Shown piece after piece: positions 26,667 to 37,602 of a stretch of DNA of 64,000 nt (position 1 is its first letter; the number at the start of each line of letters is the position of its first letter). Origin of the DNA: Belliella alkalica. Lineage in GTDB: Bacteria > Bacteroidota > Bacteroidia > Cytophagales > Cyclobacteriaceae. The position numbers were made by a program, and so were the translations under genes. The notes below the pieces were generated by a model that searched no databases, had not been told where the DNA came from, and was given only the letters and a program-made list of their open reading frames with translations. The DNA lies in NCBI RefSeq assembly GCF_022549785.1, contig NZ_JAKZGO010000013.1:1-64000 (forward strand), written 5' to 3'.

Positions 26667-28262
26667 ATGATGAAATTAAAAACAATTACTTCAGCACTAG
26701 CATTGGGAGTGGCAGTCTTCGGGATTTCTCAAGATGCCCTGTCTCAAAATGCAAGGATCAAAATTGATCTAGATCGAAAGATTGGAGAAGTTGACAAGAA
26801 GATTTATGGAAATTTTGTGGAACACCTCGGGAGGTGTGTATATGGAGGAATCTACGATCCAGGTAATCCACTGTCAGACGAAAATGGATTTAGATTGGAT
26901 GTACTTGAGGCTGTTCAAGGTTTGAACGTCACTCTGACTAGGTATCCTGGAGGAAATTTTGTTTCCAATTACAACTGGTTGGATGGTGTTGGACCCAAAG
27001 AGGACAGACCTTCTCGATTAGAGCTCGCTTGGAATAGACTAGAATCCAACCAATTTGGGACAAATGAATTTATGGATTATGCAAAATTGATGGATACAGA
27101 GCCTTATTTTGCAGTTAATCTTGGTACAGGAACGATCCAAGAAGCCCAACATTGGGTGGAATATACCAATGTGGAGTCAGGTCCTTATTATGCTGAACTT
27201 AGGAAAAAGCACGGATATGAAAAGCCCCATAAAATCACCTATTGGGGTTTGGGAAATGAAATGGATGGTCCATGGCAAATGGGTCATTTGAATGCAGAAG
27301 ACTATGCAAAAAAAGCTAGAGAAGCGGGTAAATTGATGAAGCTTACAGATCCATCAATTAAGTTGGTAGCAGCTGGATCTTCTAATTTCTATCCTGGGGC
27401 AAATCCTATGGCTTGGAACAAGACTGTGATTGATGAACTGAAAAATGTAGTCGATTACCTTGCCCTTCACATGTATGTAGGGAATGTCGATGACAATTAT
27501 TATGCTTTTGTAGCATCTCCATTGGTATTGGAAGAAAGGACTAAACTTGTATCTGGCATTATCGACGAAGCAATGTCAAGAGCAGATCGAGGTGATAGGG
27601 ATCCGATTTATATTGCCTGGGATGAATACAATATTTGGTATCGATGGAGATCTTCTGAAACAATGTCAGGAGATATAGCACTAGAAGAAAGATACAATCT
27701 TGAAGATGCTTTGGTAATTTCATCTTTTTTGAATGCATTTATCAGAAATGCTGATGTGGTAAAAATCGCAAACATGGCTCAACTTGTCAATGTAATAGCT
27801 CCGATTTTCACGAATGAAGAAGGCCTTTTCTTGCAGACAATTTATCATCCTTTGGCTTTGTTTGCACAGCATGCTCATGGTACTTCTTTGGATGTATTTG
27901 TGGATTCTGAAAAATACAATACTGGAAGTTTTGCTCTTGGACTTGGAGAGCAAAAGGCAGATTTGAAAGATGTGCCATACTTGGATGTTTCAGCCACAGT
28001 ATTGGGTGACGAACTGATTATTAATGTGGTCAATAGACATAAGGACAAGGCAATTACAACTGACATTCTTGCTATAGAAGGTGAATTTACAGGTGATTTT
28101 GAAGTCTATGAAGTGAATGGTCCTGATATAAAATCAATGAATGACTTTGGTGTGACGAATGTGGAAACTAAAGCAAAGTCTCTAAAAGGAAAAGGTGAGA
28201 AGGTGACTTATGCATTTCCTGCGCATTCCTTTACAATGATCAAGGCAAAAATTAAGCAATAA
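26667..28262 (+). CDS. GH51 alpha-L-arabinofuranosidase
   Basis: A 531-residue retaining exo-enzyme with a signal peptide. FVEHLGRCVYGGIYD begins the (beta/alpha)8 barrel, the acid/base is Glu198 in WGLGNEMDG and the nucleophile is Glu320 in AWDEYNIW. The C-terminal jelly-roll (SATVLGDELIINVVNRH) is present. It removes terminal alpha-L-arabinofuranosyl units from arabinan side chains or oligosaccharides. A second GH51 encoded downstream in the same operon differs mainly in barrel loops. Confidence 0.93.
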   Translation: MMKLKTITSALALGVAVFGISQDALSQNARIKIDLDRKIGEVDKKIYGNFVEHLGRCVYGGIYDPGNPLSDENGFRLDVLEAVQGLNVTLTRYPGGNFVSNYNWLDGVGPKEDRPSRLELAWNRLESNQFGTNEFMDYAKLMDTEPYFAVNLGTGTIQEAQHWVEYTNVESGPYYAELRKKHGYEKPHKITYWGLGNEMDGPWQMGHLNAEDYAKKAREAGKLMKLTDPSIKLVAAGSSNFYPGANPMAWNKTVIDELKNVVDYLALHMYVGNVDDNYYAFVASPLVLEERTKLVSGIIDEAMSRADRGDRDPIYIAWDEYNIWYRWRSSETMSGDIALEERYNLEDALVISSFLNAFIRNADVVKIANMAQLVNVIAPIFTNEEGLFLQTIYHPLALFAQHAHGTSLDVFVDSEKYNTGSFALGLGEQKADLKDVPYLDVSATVLGDELIINVVNRHKDKAITTDILAIEGEFTGDFEVYEVNGPDIKSMNDFGVTNVETKAKSLKGKGEKVTYAFPAHSFTMIKAKIKQ

Positions 28263-28274
28263 CAAATATTAAAC

Positions 28275-29789
28275 ATGAAGACTATGAAGTTCAAGTCCCC
28301 ATTTTATTTTGTTCTCAGCTTAATTGTTCTGAGTGGTTTATCAATTTCTTGTGATGGTAATTTAGAAGATAGGCCAGATGTGACCACTCCACCTCCTACT
28401 GGTGTAAACAACAACATTGTTGAAGGTATTCCTGTGCCACTATCCGAAATCCAGGATTTTTATGGACAGATATCCTCATTTCAGTTTGCTAATCAATGGG
28501 GTCCATACAATTCCCATGATCCTGCTGTAATCAAAGAAGGTGAATGGTTTTACAGTTTTGGGACAGATGTGGCATATGGACAGCCACTTTCAAGAGTAGG
28601 AATGCAGGTAAGAAGGTCTAGAGATTTAGTGACTTGGGAATTCAGAGGCTGGGCTACCAGTGGAAGACCACAACAAGGAGTAAATTATATTAGGCAAAAT
28701 GGCGGTGAGCCTTTTGAAAATGTCTGGGCCCCTTATATTATCAAGATCGGAGAAGAATTTAGATTATATTATTCACAATCTTCCTCTATATTCAAACTAA
28801 GTGCAATTGGTCTTTTGACTTCTGATAATGTAGAAGGTCCTTGGGTAGAAAAAGGTCTTGTAGTGACTTCCAATACCAATATTCCTATGACAAATGCCAT
28901 TGACCCTGCTGTTATAGTTGATAAGGATGGAAAGCATTGGATGTATTACGGGTCGGCTTTTGACGGCCTCTATGTGATGGAGCTAAATCCAGAAACGGGA
29001 CTTGCAAAAACTAATAACGATAAAGGATTTAGGGTTGTTCAGAGAGGTTTTACTGGTAGTAGAATTAATGGAAATATAGAAGCTCCTGAAGTGATCTATA
29101 ATGAAGCAACAGGCTTTTATTATATGTTCCTATCTTACGATTGGTTGGAATCCAAGTACAATATTCGTGTAGGAAGATCCACAAGTCCAACTGGTCCATT
29201 TTTGGATTTCAATGGTCTAGACATGAACGGAGAACAGGATAATGTACCTATGATCGTTGCTCCATATAAATTCCAAGATCATGCAGGTTGGCAGGGTGTA
29301 GCTCATAATGCTGTGTTTAGAGATGGGGATCAATTCTACATTGCACATCAGGGGAGGCCTACAGCTGACAAGTTTTACATGATCAAGCATGTCAGAAAAT
29401 TATACTGGACAGAAGATGGATGGCCCGTAGCCTCACCTCAGCGATATGCAAACTTACCAATGAAAGATATCCAAAGAGATGATTTGGTTGGGACTTGGGA
29501 ACAGATTATTCTGGGCTATAGAATAGTTCCAGGATATGCAGAAGAACAATTCCTGCCAGACCTTCAAGTATCTGCTGATCTTACTCTAAATGCAGATGGA
29601 AGTATTGGTAATGATTCTGGAAATGTTTGGACTTATGAAAAGCCATGGCTGACTCTTAATTATGGAAATGGTGCTTTCATAGATAAAGTCTATGTGGATA
29701 ACGAGTATGATTGGGAGAAAAGAAAAGAAACCATAATTTATACTGGTTTAAATAATGAAGGAACGGCCATTTGGGCCAAAAAGAAATAG
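28275..29789 (+). CDS. GH43 endo-arabinanase-like lipoprotein with C-terminal lipocalin-like domain
   Basis: A 504-residue lipoprotein (lipobox LSISCDGN). The GH43 propeller spans about residues 60-390 with Asp in NSHDPAVIKEG, Asp in NAIDPAVIVDKDG, Glu in NIEAPEVIYN and the metal His in GVAHNAVF. The last 100 residues (DLVGTWEQIILGYRIVPG onward) look like the GH43_C2 domain found after surface arabinanases of the BT0360/AbnB2 type. The lipid anchor suggests it acts at the cell surface beside SusCD, producing oligosaccharides for import. Confidence 0.88.
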   Translation: MKTMKFKSPFYFVLSLIVLSGLSISCDGNLEDRPDVTTPPPTGVNNNIVEGIPVPLSEIQDFYGQISSFQFANQWGPYNSHDPAVIKEGEWFYSFGTDVAYGQPLSRVGMQVRRSRDLVTWEFRGWATSGRPQQGVNYIRQNGGEPFENVWAPYIIKIGEEFRLYYSQSSSIFKLSAIGLLTSDNVEGPWVEKGLVVTSNTNIPMTNAIDPAVIVDKDGKHWMYYGSAFDGLYVMELNPETGLAKTNNDKGFRVVQRGFTGSRINGNIEAPEVIYNEATGFYYMFLSYDWLESKYNIRVGRSTSPTGPFLDFNGLDMNGEQDNVPMIVAPYKFQDHAGWQGVAHNAVFRDGDQFYIAHQGRPTADKFYMIKHVRKLYWTEDGWPVASPQRYANLPMKDIQRDDLVGTWEQIILGYRIVPGYAEEQFLPDLQVSADLTLNADGSIGNDSGNVWTYEKPWLTLNYGNGAFIDKVYVDNEYDWEKRKETIIYTGLNNEGTAIWAKKK

Positions 29790-29795
29790 AAAACT

Positions 29796-32147
29796 ATGCT
29801 CAGCACATTGAAACCTATCTACATTTTATTCATCATTTATATATGCTCATTATCAGCATCTGCGCAATCTGACAGAGTTCAGTTTTTTCCTTTGGACCAA
29901 GTGAAATTGCTTGATAGCCCTTTCAAACAAGCGCAGGAAGTGGATAAAAAGTATATTCTAGCAATGGATGTAGATAGGCTTCTTGCTCCATACATGAAAG
30001 ATGCAGGGATAGAATGGAAAGCTGAGAATTACGGTAACTGGGAAAATACAGGGCTGGATGGGCACATTGGTGGACATTACCTTTCTGCACTGGCCATGAT
30101 GTATGCTTCTACGGGGGATTCCGAGATCAAGAGTCGTTTAGATTATATGGTAGGGCAGCTGAATTTGGCTCAACAAAAAAATGGAAATGGCTACCTCGGT
30201 GGTGTGCCTAATGGTCAAAAGATCTGGAATGAAATAAAGGAAGGCAAGATCAAAGCCGGTGGATTCTCTCTCAACGACAGATGGGTCCCACTTTATAACA
30301 TCCACAAGATTTATGCTGGGTTGAGAGATGCTTACTTAATCGGAGGCAATCAAGATGCAAGAGAAATGCTTATCAAGTTGTCTGATTGGTTTTATGAATT
30401 GACCCAGGATCTTTCAGTAGGACAGTTTCAGGAAATGCTTATCAGTGAACATGGGGGTATGAATGAAGTGTTCGCTGATGTAGCAGACATGACTGGTGAC
30501 AAAAAATACTTGATCTTGGCGGAGAAAATGTCCCACAACATCATTTTGGATCCTTTGGCTAAGCAAGAAGATAATTTGACGGGAATGCATGCCAATACTC
30601 AGATCCCAAAAGTTATTGGGTTTCAAAGAATAGCCCAGCTTTCTGAAGAAAATAAGTGGAATAATTCTGCTACCTATTTTTGGGAAAATGTGGTTAATCA
30701 AAGGTCTGTTTCTATAGGTGGGAATAGCGTAAGGGAGCATTTTCACCCGAAAGATGATTTTTCATCTATGCTTTCTTCCGATCAAGGACCAGAAACTTGT
30801 AATACATACAACATGATGCGCCTTTCTGAAAAGCTGTTTGAAAGCAGTCCTGACAGAAAGTACATTGATTACTATGAAAGGGCATTGTTTAACCATATTC
30901 TTTCATCTCAGCATCCTGACAAAGGTGGCTTTGTCTATTTCACACCCATGCGTCCCAAGCATTACAGAGTGTATTCGCAGCCACATGAGAATTTTTGGTG
31001 CTGTGTAGGATCCGGTTTGGAGAATCACGCCAAATATGGTCAGGTTATATATGCACATAAAAATGATGACTTATTTGTCAATTTATTTATAGCTTCTGAA
31101 TTGAACTGGGAAGAAAAGGATGTAAAACTGACTCAAGAAACAACTTTTCCTTATTCAGAAAATACTACCATAAAATTTGACCACAAAGGCAAAAAGAAAT
31201 TCAACCTCAAAATCAGGTATCCAAATTGGGTCAAAGGAGGTGAAATGAAAGTGAAAGTCAATGGAAAAGATTTCCCTGTCACATTATCAAATGATGGATA
31301 TGTTATCATCTCCAGAAAATGGAAATCCAAAGACCAAGTAAGTGTGTCCTTACCAATGCATACAAAAGTTGAATATTTGGCTGATGGGTCTCCATGGGCA
31401 TCTTTCGTTCATGGACCAATGGTCTTGGCAGCGGAGTCTGGCACAGATGAGTTGAAAGGCTTATTTGCTGATGACAGCAGGATGGGACATGTTGCAATGG
31501 GGAAAATGTATCCGATCTTTCAGACTGATGTTTTGAAGAAGAAAGATCAAATTGTTTTGCCTACAAAAGCAAATGATGAATTTAAATTTTATTTGGCGAA
31601 AAACGACTTCCATGCCAACACTGAGTCAGTTAGCCTTATTCCTTTCTATACAATCCATGAAAGCCGCTATCAGGTCTATTGGCCTATCTTAAGTGAAGGT
31701 GAAGTCGAAAGCTTCAAAAATGATCTTCAATCAAAAGACGAATTGATATTGAAGCTCGAATCACTCACAATAGATAAAGTTGCTTCAGGTGAACAGCAGC
31801 CAGAATCTGAACATAATTTCAAAGCTGTAAGTAGCCTTACGGGTCAGGAAAATGGACTTTTTTGGAGAAGTACCAAATCCACTTTCCAATATGTTTTGAA
31901 AAATCCTGAAGAAGCCGCCAAAACATTGAGAGTTTCTTATTTGACTGGGAGTGATGGGAACCCTTTTAAGGTGGTGATCAACGGGACAACATTAGTCACT
32001 GAGAAATTTTCTCTAGAGGAAGCCAATAAACTAGTGGAAAGGGATTACGATCTTTCCAAGATTCAAGCTAAGGAAATCGAATTGAAGTTTGAAAGTATTG
32101 ATGGTAAGGAGACAGAGAAAGTCCACTATATCAGGCTATTGAAATAA
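29796..32147 (+). CDS. GH127/GH146 beta-L-arabinofuranosidase (DUF1680)
   Basis: A 783-residue secreted enzyme with an N-terminal signal peptide. The (alpha/alpha)6 barrel begins at LLDSPFKQAQEVDKKYIL. The zinc thiolate centre known from HypBA1 is visible: Glu333 and Cys335 (GPETCNTYN) and the Cys402-Cys403 pair (WCCVGSG), one of which is the nucleophile. The C-terminal beta domains end in a DUF4986-like region. Whether it is GH127 or GH146 cannot be fixed by eye; the arabinan context favours GH146. It would remove beta-L-arabinofuranose decorations of pectic arabinan. Only 6 bp after the GH43 stop. Confidence 0.88.
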   Translation: MLSTLKPIYILFIIYICSLSASAQSDRVQFFPLDQVKLLDSPFKQAQEVDKKYILAMDVDRLLAPYMKDAGIEWKAENYGNWENTGLDGHIGGHYLSALAMMYASTGDSEIKSRLDYMVGQLNLAQQKNGNGYLGGVPNGQKIWNEIKEGKIKAGGFSLNDRWVPLYNIHKIYAGLRDAYLIGGNQDAREMLIKLSDWFYELTQDLSVGQFQEMLISEHGGMNEVFADVADMTGDKKYLILAEKMSHNIILDPLAKQEDNLTGMHANTQIPKVIGFQRIAQLSEENKWNNSATYFWENVVNQRSVSIGGNSVREHFHPKDDFSSMLSSDQGPETCNTYNMMRLSEKLFESSPDRKYIDYYERALFNHILSSQHPDKGGFVYFTPMRPKHYRVYSQPHENFWCCVGSGLENHAKYGQVIYAHKNDDLFVNLFIASELNWEEKDVKLTQETTFPYSENTTIKFDHKGKKKFNLKIRYPNWVKGGEMKVKVNGKDFPVTLSNDGYVIISRKWKSKDQVSVSLPMHTKVEYLADGSPWASFVHGPMVLAAESGTDELKGLFADDSRMGHVAMGKMYPIFQTDVLKKKDQIVLPTKANDEFKFYLAKNDFHANTESVSLIPFYTIHESRYQVYWPILSEGEVESFKNDLQSKDELILKLESLTIDKVASGEQQPESEHNFKAVSSLTGQENGLFWRSTKSTFQYVLKNPEEAAKTLRVSYLTGSDGNPFKVVINGTTLVTEKFSLEEANKLVERDYDLSKIQAKEIELKFESIDGKETEKVHYIRLLK

Positions 32148-32190
32148 AACTGAACAAAAGAAAAATACATAAACCTATAATTATACAAAC

Positions 32191-33738
32191 ATGAAGACAA
32201 AAAGCTTAAAAGGGATAATGGTGCTAGCAGCAATGCTTGTTTCTTTCTTTTCCCTAGCTCAAAACCGCCTGATCGTCAATACGGATCAAGGAGATATCAA
32301 AATCAACAAGCATATATACGGACACTTTGCAGAACATTTGGGAAGAAGTATTTATGGTGGGATTTGGGTCGGTCCTGATTCTGATATCCCTAATGAAGAT
32401 GGCTATAGAAAAGATGTAATGGAGGCTTTGATAAATCTGGAGATTCCAAATTTAAGGTGGCCAGGTGGATGTTTTGCTGATGAATATCACTGGACTGACG
32501 GGATTGGAGATCCTGCCGAAAGACCGAAAATGGTCAATACCCATTGGGGTGGCGTGACAGAGGATAATTCTTTTGGAACGCATGAATTTATGAATTTCGC
32601 CAAAAAAATCGGTACAGAACCTTATATCACAGGGAATGTAGGGAGTGGTTCTGTAGAGGAAATGTCCAAGTGGATCGAGTACATCAATTTTGATGGGGTG
32701 AGTCCAATGGCTGATTTGAGAAAAAGAAATGGTCAAGATGAGCCTTGGGGTATCAGATATTGGGGCGTTGGAAATGAAAGCTGGGGATGTGGAGGAAACA
32801 TGACTCCAGAATACTATGCCAATGAATATAGAAGGTATGCTACGTATGCCAGAAATTATGGTGGCAACAGACTCTATAAAATTGCTGGTGGTGCAAACAA
32901 CTGGGATTACAATTGGACAGAGGTCTTGATGAAAAATATCCCATTGAACATGATGGATGGATTGTCTCTGCATTATTACACAATAGCTGGTTCTTGGGAA
33001 AACAAAAAGTCTGCTACAGATTTTGACAAAGAAACTTATCTTGAAACTTTGAGAAAAGCAGCCTTTATAGATGAGTTGATCAAGCGTCATGGGACTATCA
33101 TGGACAAATATGATCCTGAAAAGAGAATCGGAATGATCATTGACGAATGGGGAACTTGGTTTGAAGTGGAGCCGGGAACAAATCCAGGATTTCTTTATCA
33201 GCAAAATACGATGAGAGATGCACACGTCGCAGCCATCTCATTGAATATTTTTAATAAAAATGCTGACCGTGTGCACATGGCAAACATCGCTCAGACCGTC
33301 AATGTGCTCCAAGCAATTATTTTAACAAATGAAACAGACTTGATTTTGACGCCAACTTACCATGTTTTTGATCTATATAAGCCTCACAAGGATGCAACTT
33401 TGTTGTCACACGACTTGAAGTCTGAAGAGGTGAGTTTTGGAAAAGAAAAAATGGAAGCATTAAATGTGTCCACCTCCAGATCTGAAGATGGAACGGTAAA
33501 TATCAGTATTGCCAACATCAATCCTGATAAGAAAATCGATCTTGACGTTGTGCTGAGAGGAATTGATGCAAAAAATATCACAGCTGAATACATTACAGCA
33601 CCAGCCATCAACTCACACAATACTTTTGAAAACAAAGAAGTAGTGAAAAAAGCTGCTTTCAAAGATTTCAAGTTGAACAAAGAGAACCTTAAAGTTTCTG
33701 TTCCAGCGAATTCAATCATAATGCTAAGAGCAAAATAA
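32191..33738 (+). CDS. GH51 alpha-N-arabinofuranosidase (second)
   Basis: A 515-residue GH51 with signal peptide ([24 protein letters not shown] ends at about 24). The acid/base is Glu196 in [11 protein letters not shown] and the nucleophile Glu319 in [23 protein letters not shown] is the classical RxPGG signature. It belongs to the group containing AbfA-type enzymes (WGVGNESWG), distinct from the first GH51 of the operon (WGLGNEMDG). Likely role: release of arabinose from oligosaccharides in the periplasm. Confidence 0.93.
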   Translation: MKTKSLKGIMVLAAMLVSFFSLAQNRLIVNTDQGDIKINKHIYGHFAEHLGRSIYGGIWVGPDSDIPNEDGYRKDVMEALINLEIPNLRWPGGCFADEYHWTDGIGDPAERPKMVNTHWGGVTEDNSFGTHEFMNFAKKIGTEPYITGNVGSGSVEEMSKWIEYINFDGVSPMADLRKRNGQDEPWGIRYWGVGNESWGCGGNMTPEYYANEYRRYATYARNYGGNRLYKIAGGANNWDYNWTEVLMKNIPLNMMDGLSLHYYTIAGSWENKKSATDFDKETYLETLRKAAFIDELIKRHGTIMDKYDPEKRIGMIIDEWGTWFEVEPGTNPGFLYQQNTMRDAHVAAISLNIFNKNADRVHMANIAQTVNVLQAIILTNETDLILTPTYHVFDLYKPHKDATLLSHDLKSEEVSFGKEKMEALNVSTSRSEDGTVNISIANINPDKKIDLDVVLRGIDAKNITAEYITAPAINSHNTFENKEVVKKAAFKDFKLNKENLKVSVPANSIIMLRAK

Positions 33739-33758
33739 GAGAATCAAAAACCAAGCAC

Positions 33759-35723
33759 ATGAATATGATAGTCCTAAAAATCCATTTTTCAACAAAGTCC
33801 TTGATATTGGCTGTCCTATTCATGTGCACTTTTGGCTGTTCCCAAAAGGAGCCGCAGACATCTTTTTCTAGCCCTGATAGCAAAACCAAGGTTGAAATCA
33901 ACCTTGAAGATGGAAAACTATATTACGAATTGTTTTTTGATGGGGAAAAAGTCCTTGAATCGTCACAGTTAGGAATGGTTTGGGAAAATTTTGATTTTTC
34001 CCAAGGATTAGAATTGGTATCTGTATCGGATGCTAAAAAAGTAAAAGACAGTTATGATTTGATTCATGGCAAACAAAAAAGCCACGAATACAACGCAAAT
34101 GAAACTACAATTGTCTTAAAGAATGTAGCAGGGAATCAGTTTCAAGTAGTTCTCAGCGTTTCTGACAATGGTCTTGCTTTCAAATATGTTTTCCCAGATT
34201 TGGGCCAAGAGCAAGTGGCCCTTTTGGAAGAAAAGACAACTTTTAATTTCAAAGCCTCAGCCAAAGCATGGATTCAACCTATGGCTGATCCAAAGTCAGG
34301 TTGGGAAAAAACCAATCCTTCTTATGAAGAGTCTTATCAAAAAGGAGTTTCTGTAGGTACGCCTTCTCCGATTGCTTCAGGGTGGATTTACCCAGCTTTA
34401 TTTCAAACAGAAGATACTTGGTTGCTGCTTTCAGAAACTGGCATTCAACCAAATCATGCTGCGAGCAGATTGGCTCCAGATTCTCCAAATGGTGAATACA
34501 GAATCATTTATCCGTCGGAAAAAGAAAGGATTTTTGAAGGAAATGTACTTCCAACGGCAAGCGGTGAGTGGGAAAGTCCATGGAGGATTTTGGCTATTGG
34601 TAGCCTAAAAGATATAGTAGAATCCACTTTGGGAACTGACCTTGCTATTCCACAAAGAAGTGATTTGGATTTTGGTTTTGTCATTCCAGGTGCAGCTTCT
34701 TGGAGTTGGGCTTTGGGAAAAGATGAATCAATCTACTATGATATCCAAGAGAAACACATTGATTATGCTGCTGACATGAACTGGGAATACTGTTTGGTTG
34801 ATGTGAATTGGGACACAAATATTGGCTATGACAAAATTGGGGAATTGGCAGCTTATGCGGAGAGTAAGTCGGTGGGTTTGTTATTGTGGTACAATTCAGC
34901 TGGTGATTGGAACACAACTCCTTACACCCCAAAAAGCCAATTGCTGACACGAGAGATGCGTATGTCAGAATTTCAAAAAATCAAAGATTTGGGAGTAAAA
35001 GGGGTGAAGATTGATTTTTTTGGTGGAGACGGGCAAAGTGTAATGCAGTATTACCACGATATTTTGGAAGATGCCGCAAAAGTAGGACTTATCGTGAATT
35101 TTCATGGGGCGACACTTCCTCGTGGTTGGCATAGAACCTACCCAAATTTGGTTACAGTTGAAGCTGTCAAAGGTTTTGAAATGATAACCTTTGAACAAGA
35201 GTTTGCTGATGAAGCACCTCGACACATGGCTATCTTGCCATTTACTAGAAATGTTTTTGATCCTATGGATTTCACACCAATGTCTTTGCATGAAATCCCT
35301 GGGATTGAAAGAAGGTCATCAAAAGGATTTGAATTGGCACTTTCTGTCTTGTTCTATTCAGGAGTGCAACATTTTGCTGAGTCTCCGGAAGGAATGGCTT
35401 TACAAGACCCTCAAGTAAAAGAATTTCTCAAGTCATTGCCATCTGCTTGGGATGAAGTGAAATTTGTAGATGGGTTTCCTGGGGATTTTGCAATAATGGC
35501 GAGAAGGAGTGGTGACAGTTGGTACTTAGCAGGCATCAATGCACAGGATAGTGCCAAAAAAGTAACACTTAACTTCCAGGAATTAGGTATTACTCCCAAA
35601 AATGCAACTTTAATTTCAGACGCTGATGATCAATCTTGGAAAGTAGAAGACCTAGCGAATGATGAGCAAGTTGAATTTGATATGAAAGCAAATGGAGGCT
35701 TTGTACTCTACTTTAAGAACTAG
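33759..35723 (+). CDS. GH97 family glycosidase lipoprotein (retaining type)
   Basis: A 654-residue lipoprotein (lipobox TFGCSQK). The N-terminal beta-supersandwich opens with FSSPDSKTKVEINLEDGKLYYE, a GH97 hallmark, then the catalytic barrel: WNYEYCLVD-like NWEYCLVDVNWDT, and GVKIDFFGGDG with nucleophile Asp419 and general acid Glu468 (VTVEAVKG). Presence of the Asp in KIDFF places it with the retaining branch (alpha-galactosidases and beta-L-arabinopyranosidases), not the inverting SusB branch. In an arabinan PUL either removal of galactose or arabinopyranose caps is plausible. Confidence 0.88.
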   Translation: MNMIVLKIHFSTKSLILAVLFMCTFGCSQKEPQTSFSSPDSKTKVEINLEDGKLYYELFFDGEKVLESSQLGMVWENFDFSQGLELVSVSDAKKVKDSYDLIHGKQKSHEYNANETTIVLKNVAGNQFQVVLSVSDNGLAFKYVFPDLGQEQVALLEEKTTFNFKASAKAWIQPMADPKSGWEKTNPSYEESYQKGVSVGTPSPIASGWIYPALFQTEDTWLLLSETGIQPNHAASRLAPDSPNGEYRIIYPSEKERIFEGNVLPTASGEWESPWRILAIGSLKDIVESTLGTDLAIPQRSDLDFGFVIPGAASWSWALGKDESIYYDIQEKHIDYAADMNWEYCLVDVNWDTNIGYDKIGELAAYAESKSVGLLLWYNSAGDWNTTPYTPKSQLLTREMRMSEFQKIKDLGVKGVKIDFFGGDGQSVMQYYHDILEDAAKVGLIVNFHGATLPRGWHRTYPNLVTVEAVKGFEMITFEQEFADEAPRHMAILPFTRNVFDPMDFTPMSLHEIPGIERRSSKGFELALSVLFYSGVQHFAESPEGMALQDPQVKEFLKSLPSAWDEVKFVDGFPGDFAIMARRSGDSWYLAGINAQDSAKKVTLNFQELGITPKNATLISDADDQSWKVEDLANDEQVEFDMKANGGFVLYFKN

Positions 35724-35844
35724 AAAAAAATATGTGAAGTGAAATCGAGTATGAAAAAATATCACAAATAGTGATTTCCCAATAAATATTGGGGAAAGCC
35801 ATGCGAGATTTTATGTGACTAATGAAAAAATAAAATATAAACAC

Positions 35845-37509
35845 ATGAATGATAATTATGTAATTGGTCTAGATTATGGCTCTGATTCTGTCAGGGCTGT
35901 TTTGGTGAATACAGCTGACGGTAATTGTTTGGCTAGCCATGTCTATTGGTATCCAAGATGGAAAGCCGGAAAATACTGTGATCCCGTTTCCAATAGATTT
36001 AGACAGCATCCTTTGGACCACCTTGAAGGTTTAGAAGAGACAATCAAGGGAGTCTTAGCAAAAGCTGATATTGATAAATCACAAGTAAAGGCAATCTGTG
36101 TAGATACCACAGGATCATCACCTATGCCGGTCGATGAAAAAGGTCAATCTTTGGCATTAAAGCCGGAATTTGCAGAAAACCCTAACGCCATGATGGTCAT
36201 TTGGAAAGACCATACAGCTATCAAAGAAGCTGATGAAATAAATGAAGTAGCAAGAACCTGGGGAGGAGAGGATTTTACAAAGTATGAAGGAGGAATCTAT
36301 TCCTCGGAATGGTTTTGGGCAAAAATTCTACATGTGGTAAGAGAAGATGAAGCGGTGAAAAATGCTGCATATTCTTGGATGGAACATTGTGATTTTATCA
36401 CAGCACAGTTGATAGGTAATACAGATCCTTTGACATTCAAAAGGAGCAGGTGCGCCGCAGGTCACAAAGCGCTATGGCATGAAAGCTGGGGTGGGCTACC
36501 ACCAAAAGAATTCTTGGGTAAGTTTGATCCATATCTGGCAGAGGTGAAAGATAGACTTTATTCTGATACTTTTACTTCTGATGAAGCCGCTGGAAATTTA
36601 AGTAAAGAATGGGCTGAGAAATTGGGTTTGTCTGAGGATACTGTTATCGCAGTTGGGACCTTTGATGCCCATGCAGGTGCTGTTGGTGGTGAGATTACGG
36701 AAAACACACTGATCAAAGTGATGGGAACATCGACTTGTGACATAATGGTGACGAACAAAGAAACACTTGGTGATAAATTGATTCCAGGCATTTGCGGTCA
36801 AGTAGATGGCTCTGTGATTCCTGGCACTATTGGACTAGAAGCTGGGCAGTCTGGATTCGGAGATGTTTTGGCATGGTTCAAAAGTTTGGTGATAAAGCCA
36901 TCCATAGCGTTGATTGAGAATTCTGACCATATCACTCAGGAGCAAAAAGATAACTTGATAGCAGAAATTGAAGATAGAATCATCGTCAAGCTTTCAGAGG
37001 ATGCGCTTAAAATCCCAGTATCTGAATCAACAATTGTGGCCCTTGATTGGATCAATGGTAGAAGAACCCCCGATGCCAATCAGGCATTGAAAGGTGCTAT
37101 CAGAAACCTAAATATGGGTTCTGATGCCGCTAGAGTATTCAAGTCATTGGTAGAAGCGATTAGTTTTGGATCAAAGAGCATTGTCGACAGGTTCCGTCAG
37201 GAAGGTGTGCAGATAGATGCTGTAATTGGTCTAGGTGGAGTCGCCAAAAAGTCAACATTAGTAATGCAGACTTTGGCAGATGTGTTGAACATGCCGATCA
37301 AGGTAGCTACTTCAGAACAAGCCCCTGCCTTAGGTGCAGCCATGTATGCTGCCGTAGCCGCTGGTATCCATCCCAACACCGAAGCTGCTATCAAAGCGAT
37401 GAGCAATGGCTTTGACAAAGTATATGAACCAATCCCAGCAAATGTCCCTGTTTACGCGAAATTGTATGCTGAGTATGTGGAATTTGGCAAGCTTATAGAA
37501 GGGGAGTAA
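35845..37509 (+). CDS. araB: Ribulokinase
   Basis: A kinase of about 554 residues phosphorylating L-ribulose. The FGGY-kinase opening YVIGLDYGSDSVRAVLVN gives the ATP-binding beta-hairpin, CVDTTGSSPMPVDEKG follows, MGTSTCDIM is the second phosphate motif, and ALGAAMYAAVAAGIH lies near the end. The ATG at 35845 is preferred to the GTG at 35815 since the domain starts there. It follows GH97 by about 120 bp. Next comes a four-helix-bundle gene, separating araB from araD. Confidence 0.96.
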   Translation: MNDNYVIGLDYGSDSVRAVLVNTADGNCLASHVYWYPRWKAGKYCDPVSNRFRQHPLDHLEGLEETIKGVLAKADIDKSQVKAICVDTTGSSPMPVDEKGQSLALKPEFAENPNAMMVIWKDHTAIKEADEINEVARTWGGEDFTKYEGGIYSSEWFWAKILHVVREDEAVKNAAYSWMEHCDFITAQLIGNTDPLTFKRSRCAAGHKALWHESWGGLPPKEFLGKFDPYLAEVKDRLYSDTFTSDEAAGNLSKEWAEKLGLSEDTVIAVGTFDAHAGAVGGEITENTLIKVMGTSTCDIMVTNKETLGDKLIPGICGQVDGSVIPGTIGLEAGQSGFGDVLAWFKSLVIKPSIALIENSDHITQEQKDNLIAEIEDRIIVKLSEDALKIPVSESTIVALDWINGRRTPDANQALKGAIRNLNMGSDAARVFKSLVEAISFGSKSIVDRFRQEGVQIDAVIGLGGVAKKSTLVMQTLADVLNMPIKVATSEQAPALGAAMYAAVAAGIHPNTEAAIKAMSNGFDKVYEPIPANVPVYAKLYAEYVEFGKLIEGE

Positions 37510-37526
37510 ATTTAGATTTTACAGGG

Positions 37527-37555
37527 TAGATTTTAGATTAGCAAATGTAGATTGT
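37527..37555. repeat. Left arm of inverted TAGATTTTAGATT repeat
   Basis: TAGATTTTAGATTAGCAA followed by ATGTAGATTGT. Its reverse complement, with a small internal duplication, recurs at 38019-38054 on the other side of the four-helix-bundle gene. Starts 18 bp after the araB stop. Confidence 0.8.
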
Positions 37556-37602
37556 GTATTTTTATGTTACTTTCTACATTTTTCATTTCTAATTTTTACA
37601 AT

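Noticed and set aside
35815-35845. GTG at 35815 as the araB start
   Set aside because: The ATG at 35845 begins directly with the conserved kinase motif; the extra ten residues are polar and Lys-rich without family similarity. Not formally excluded.
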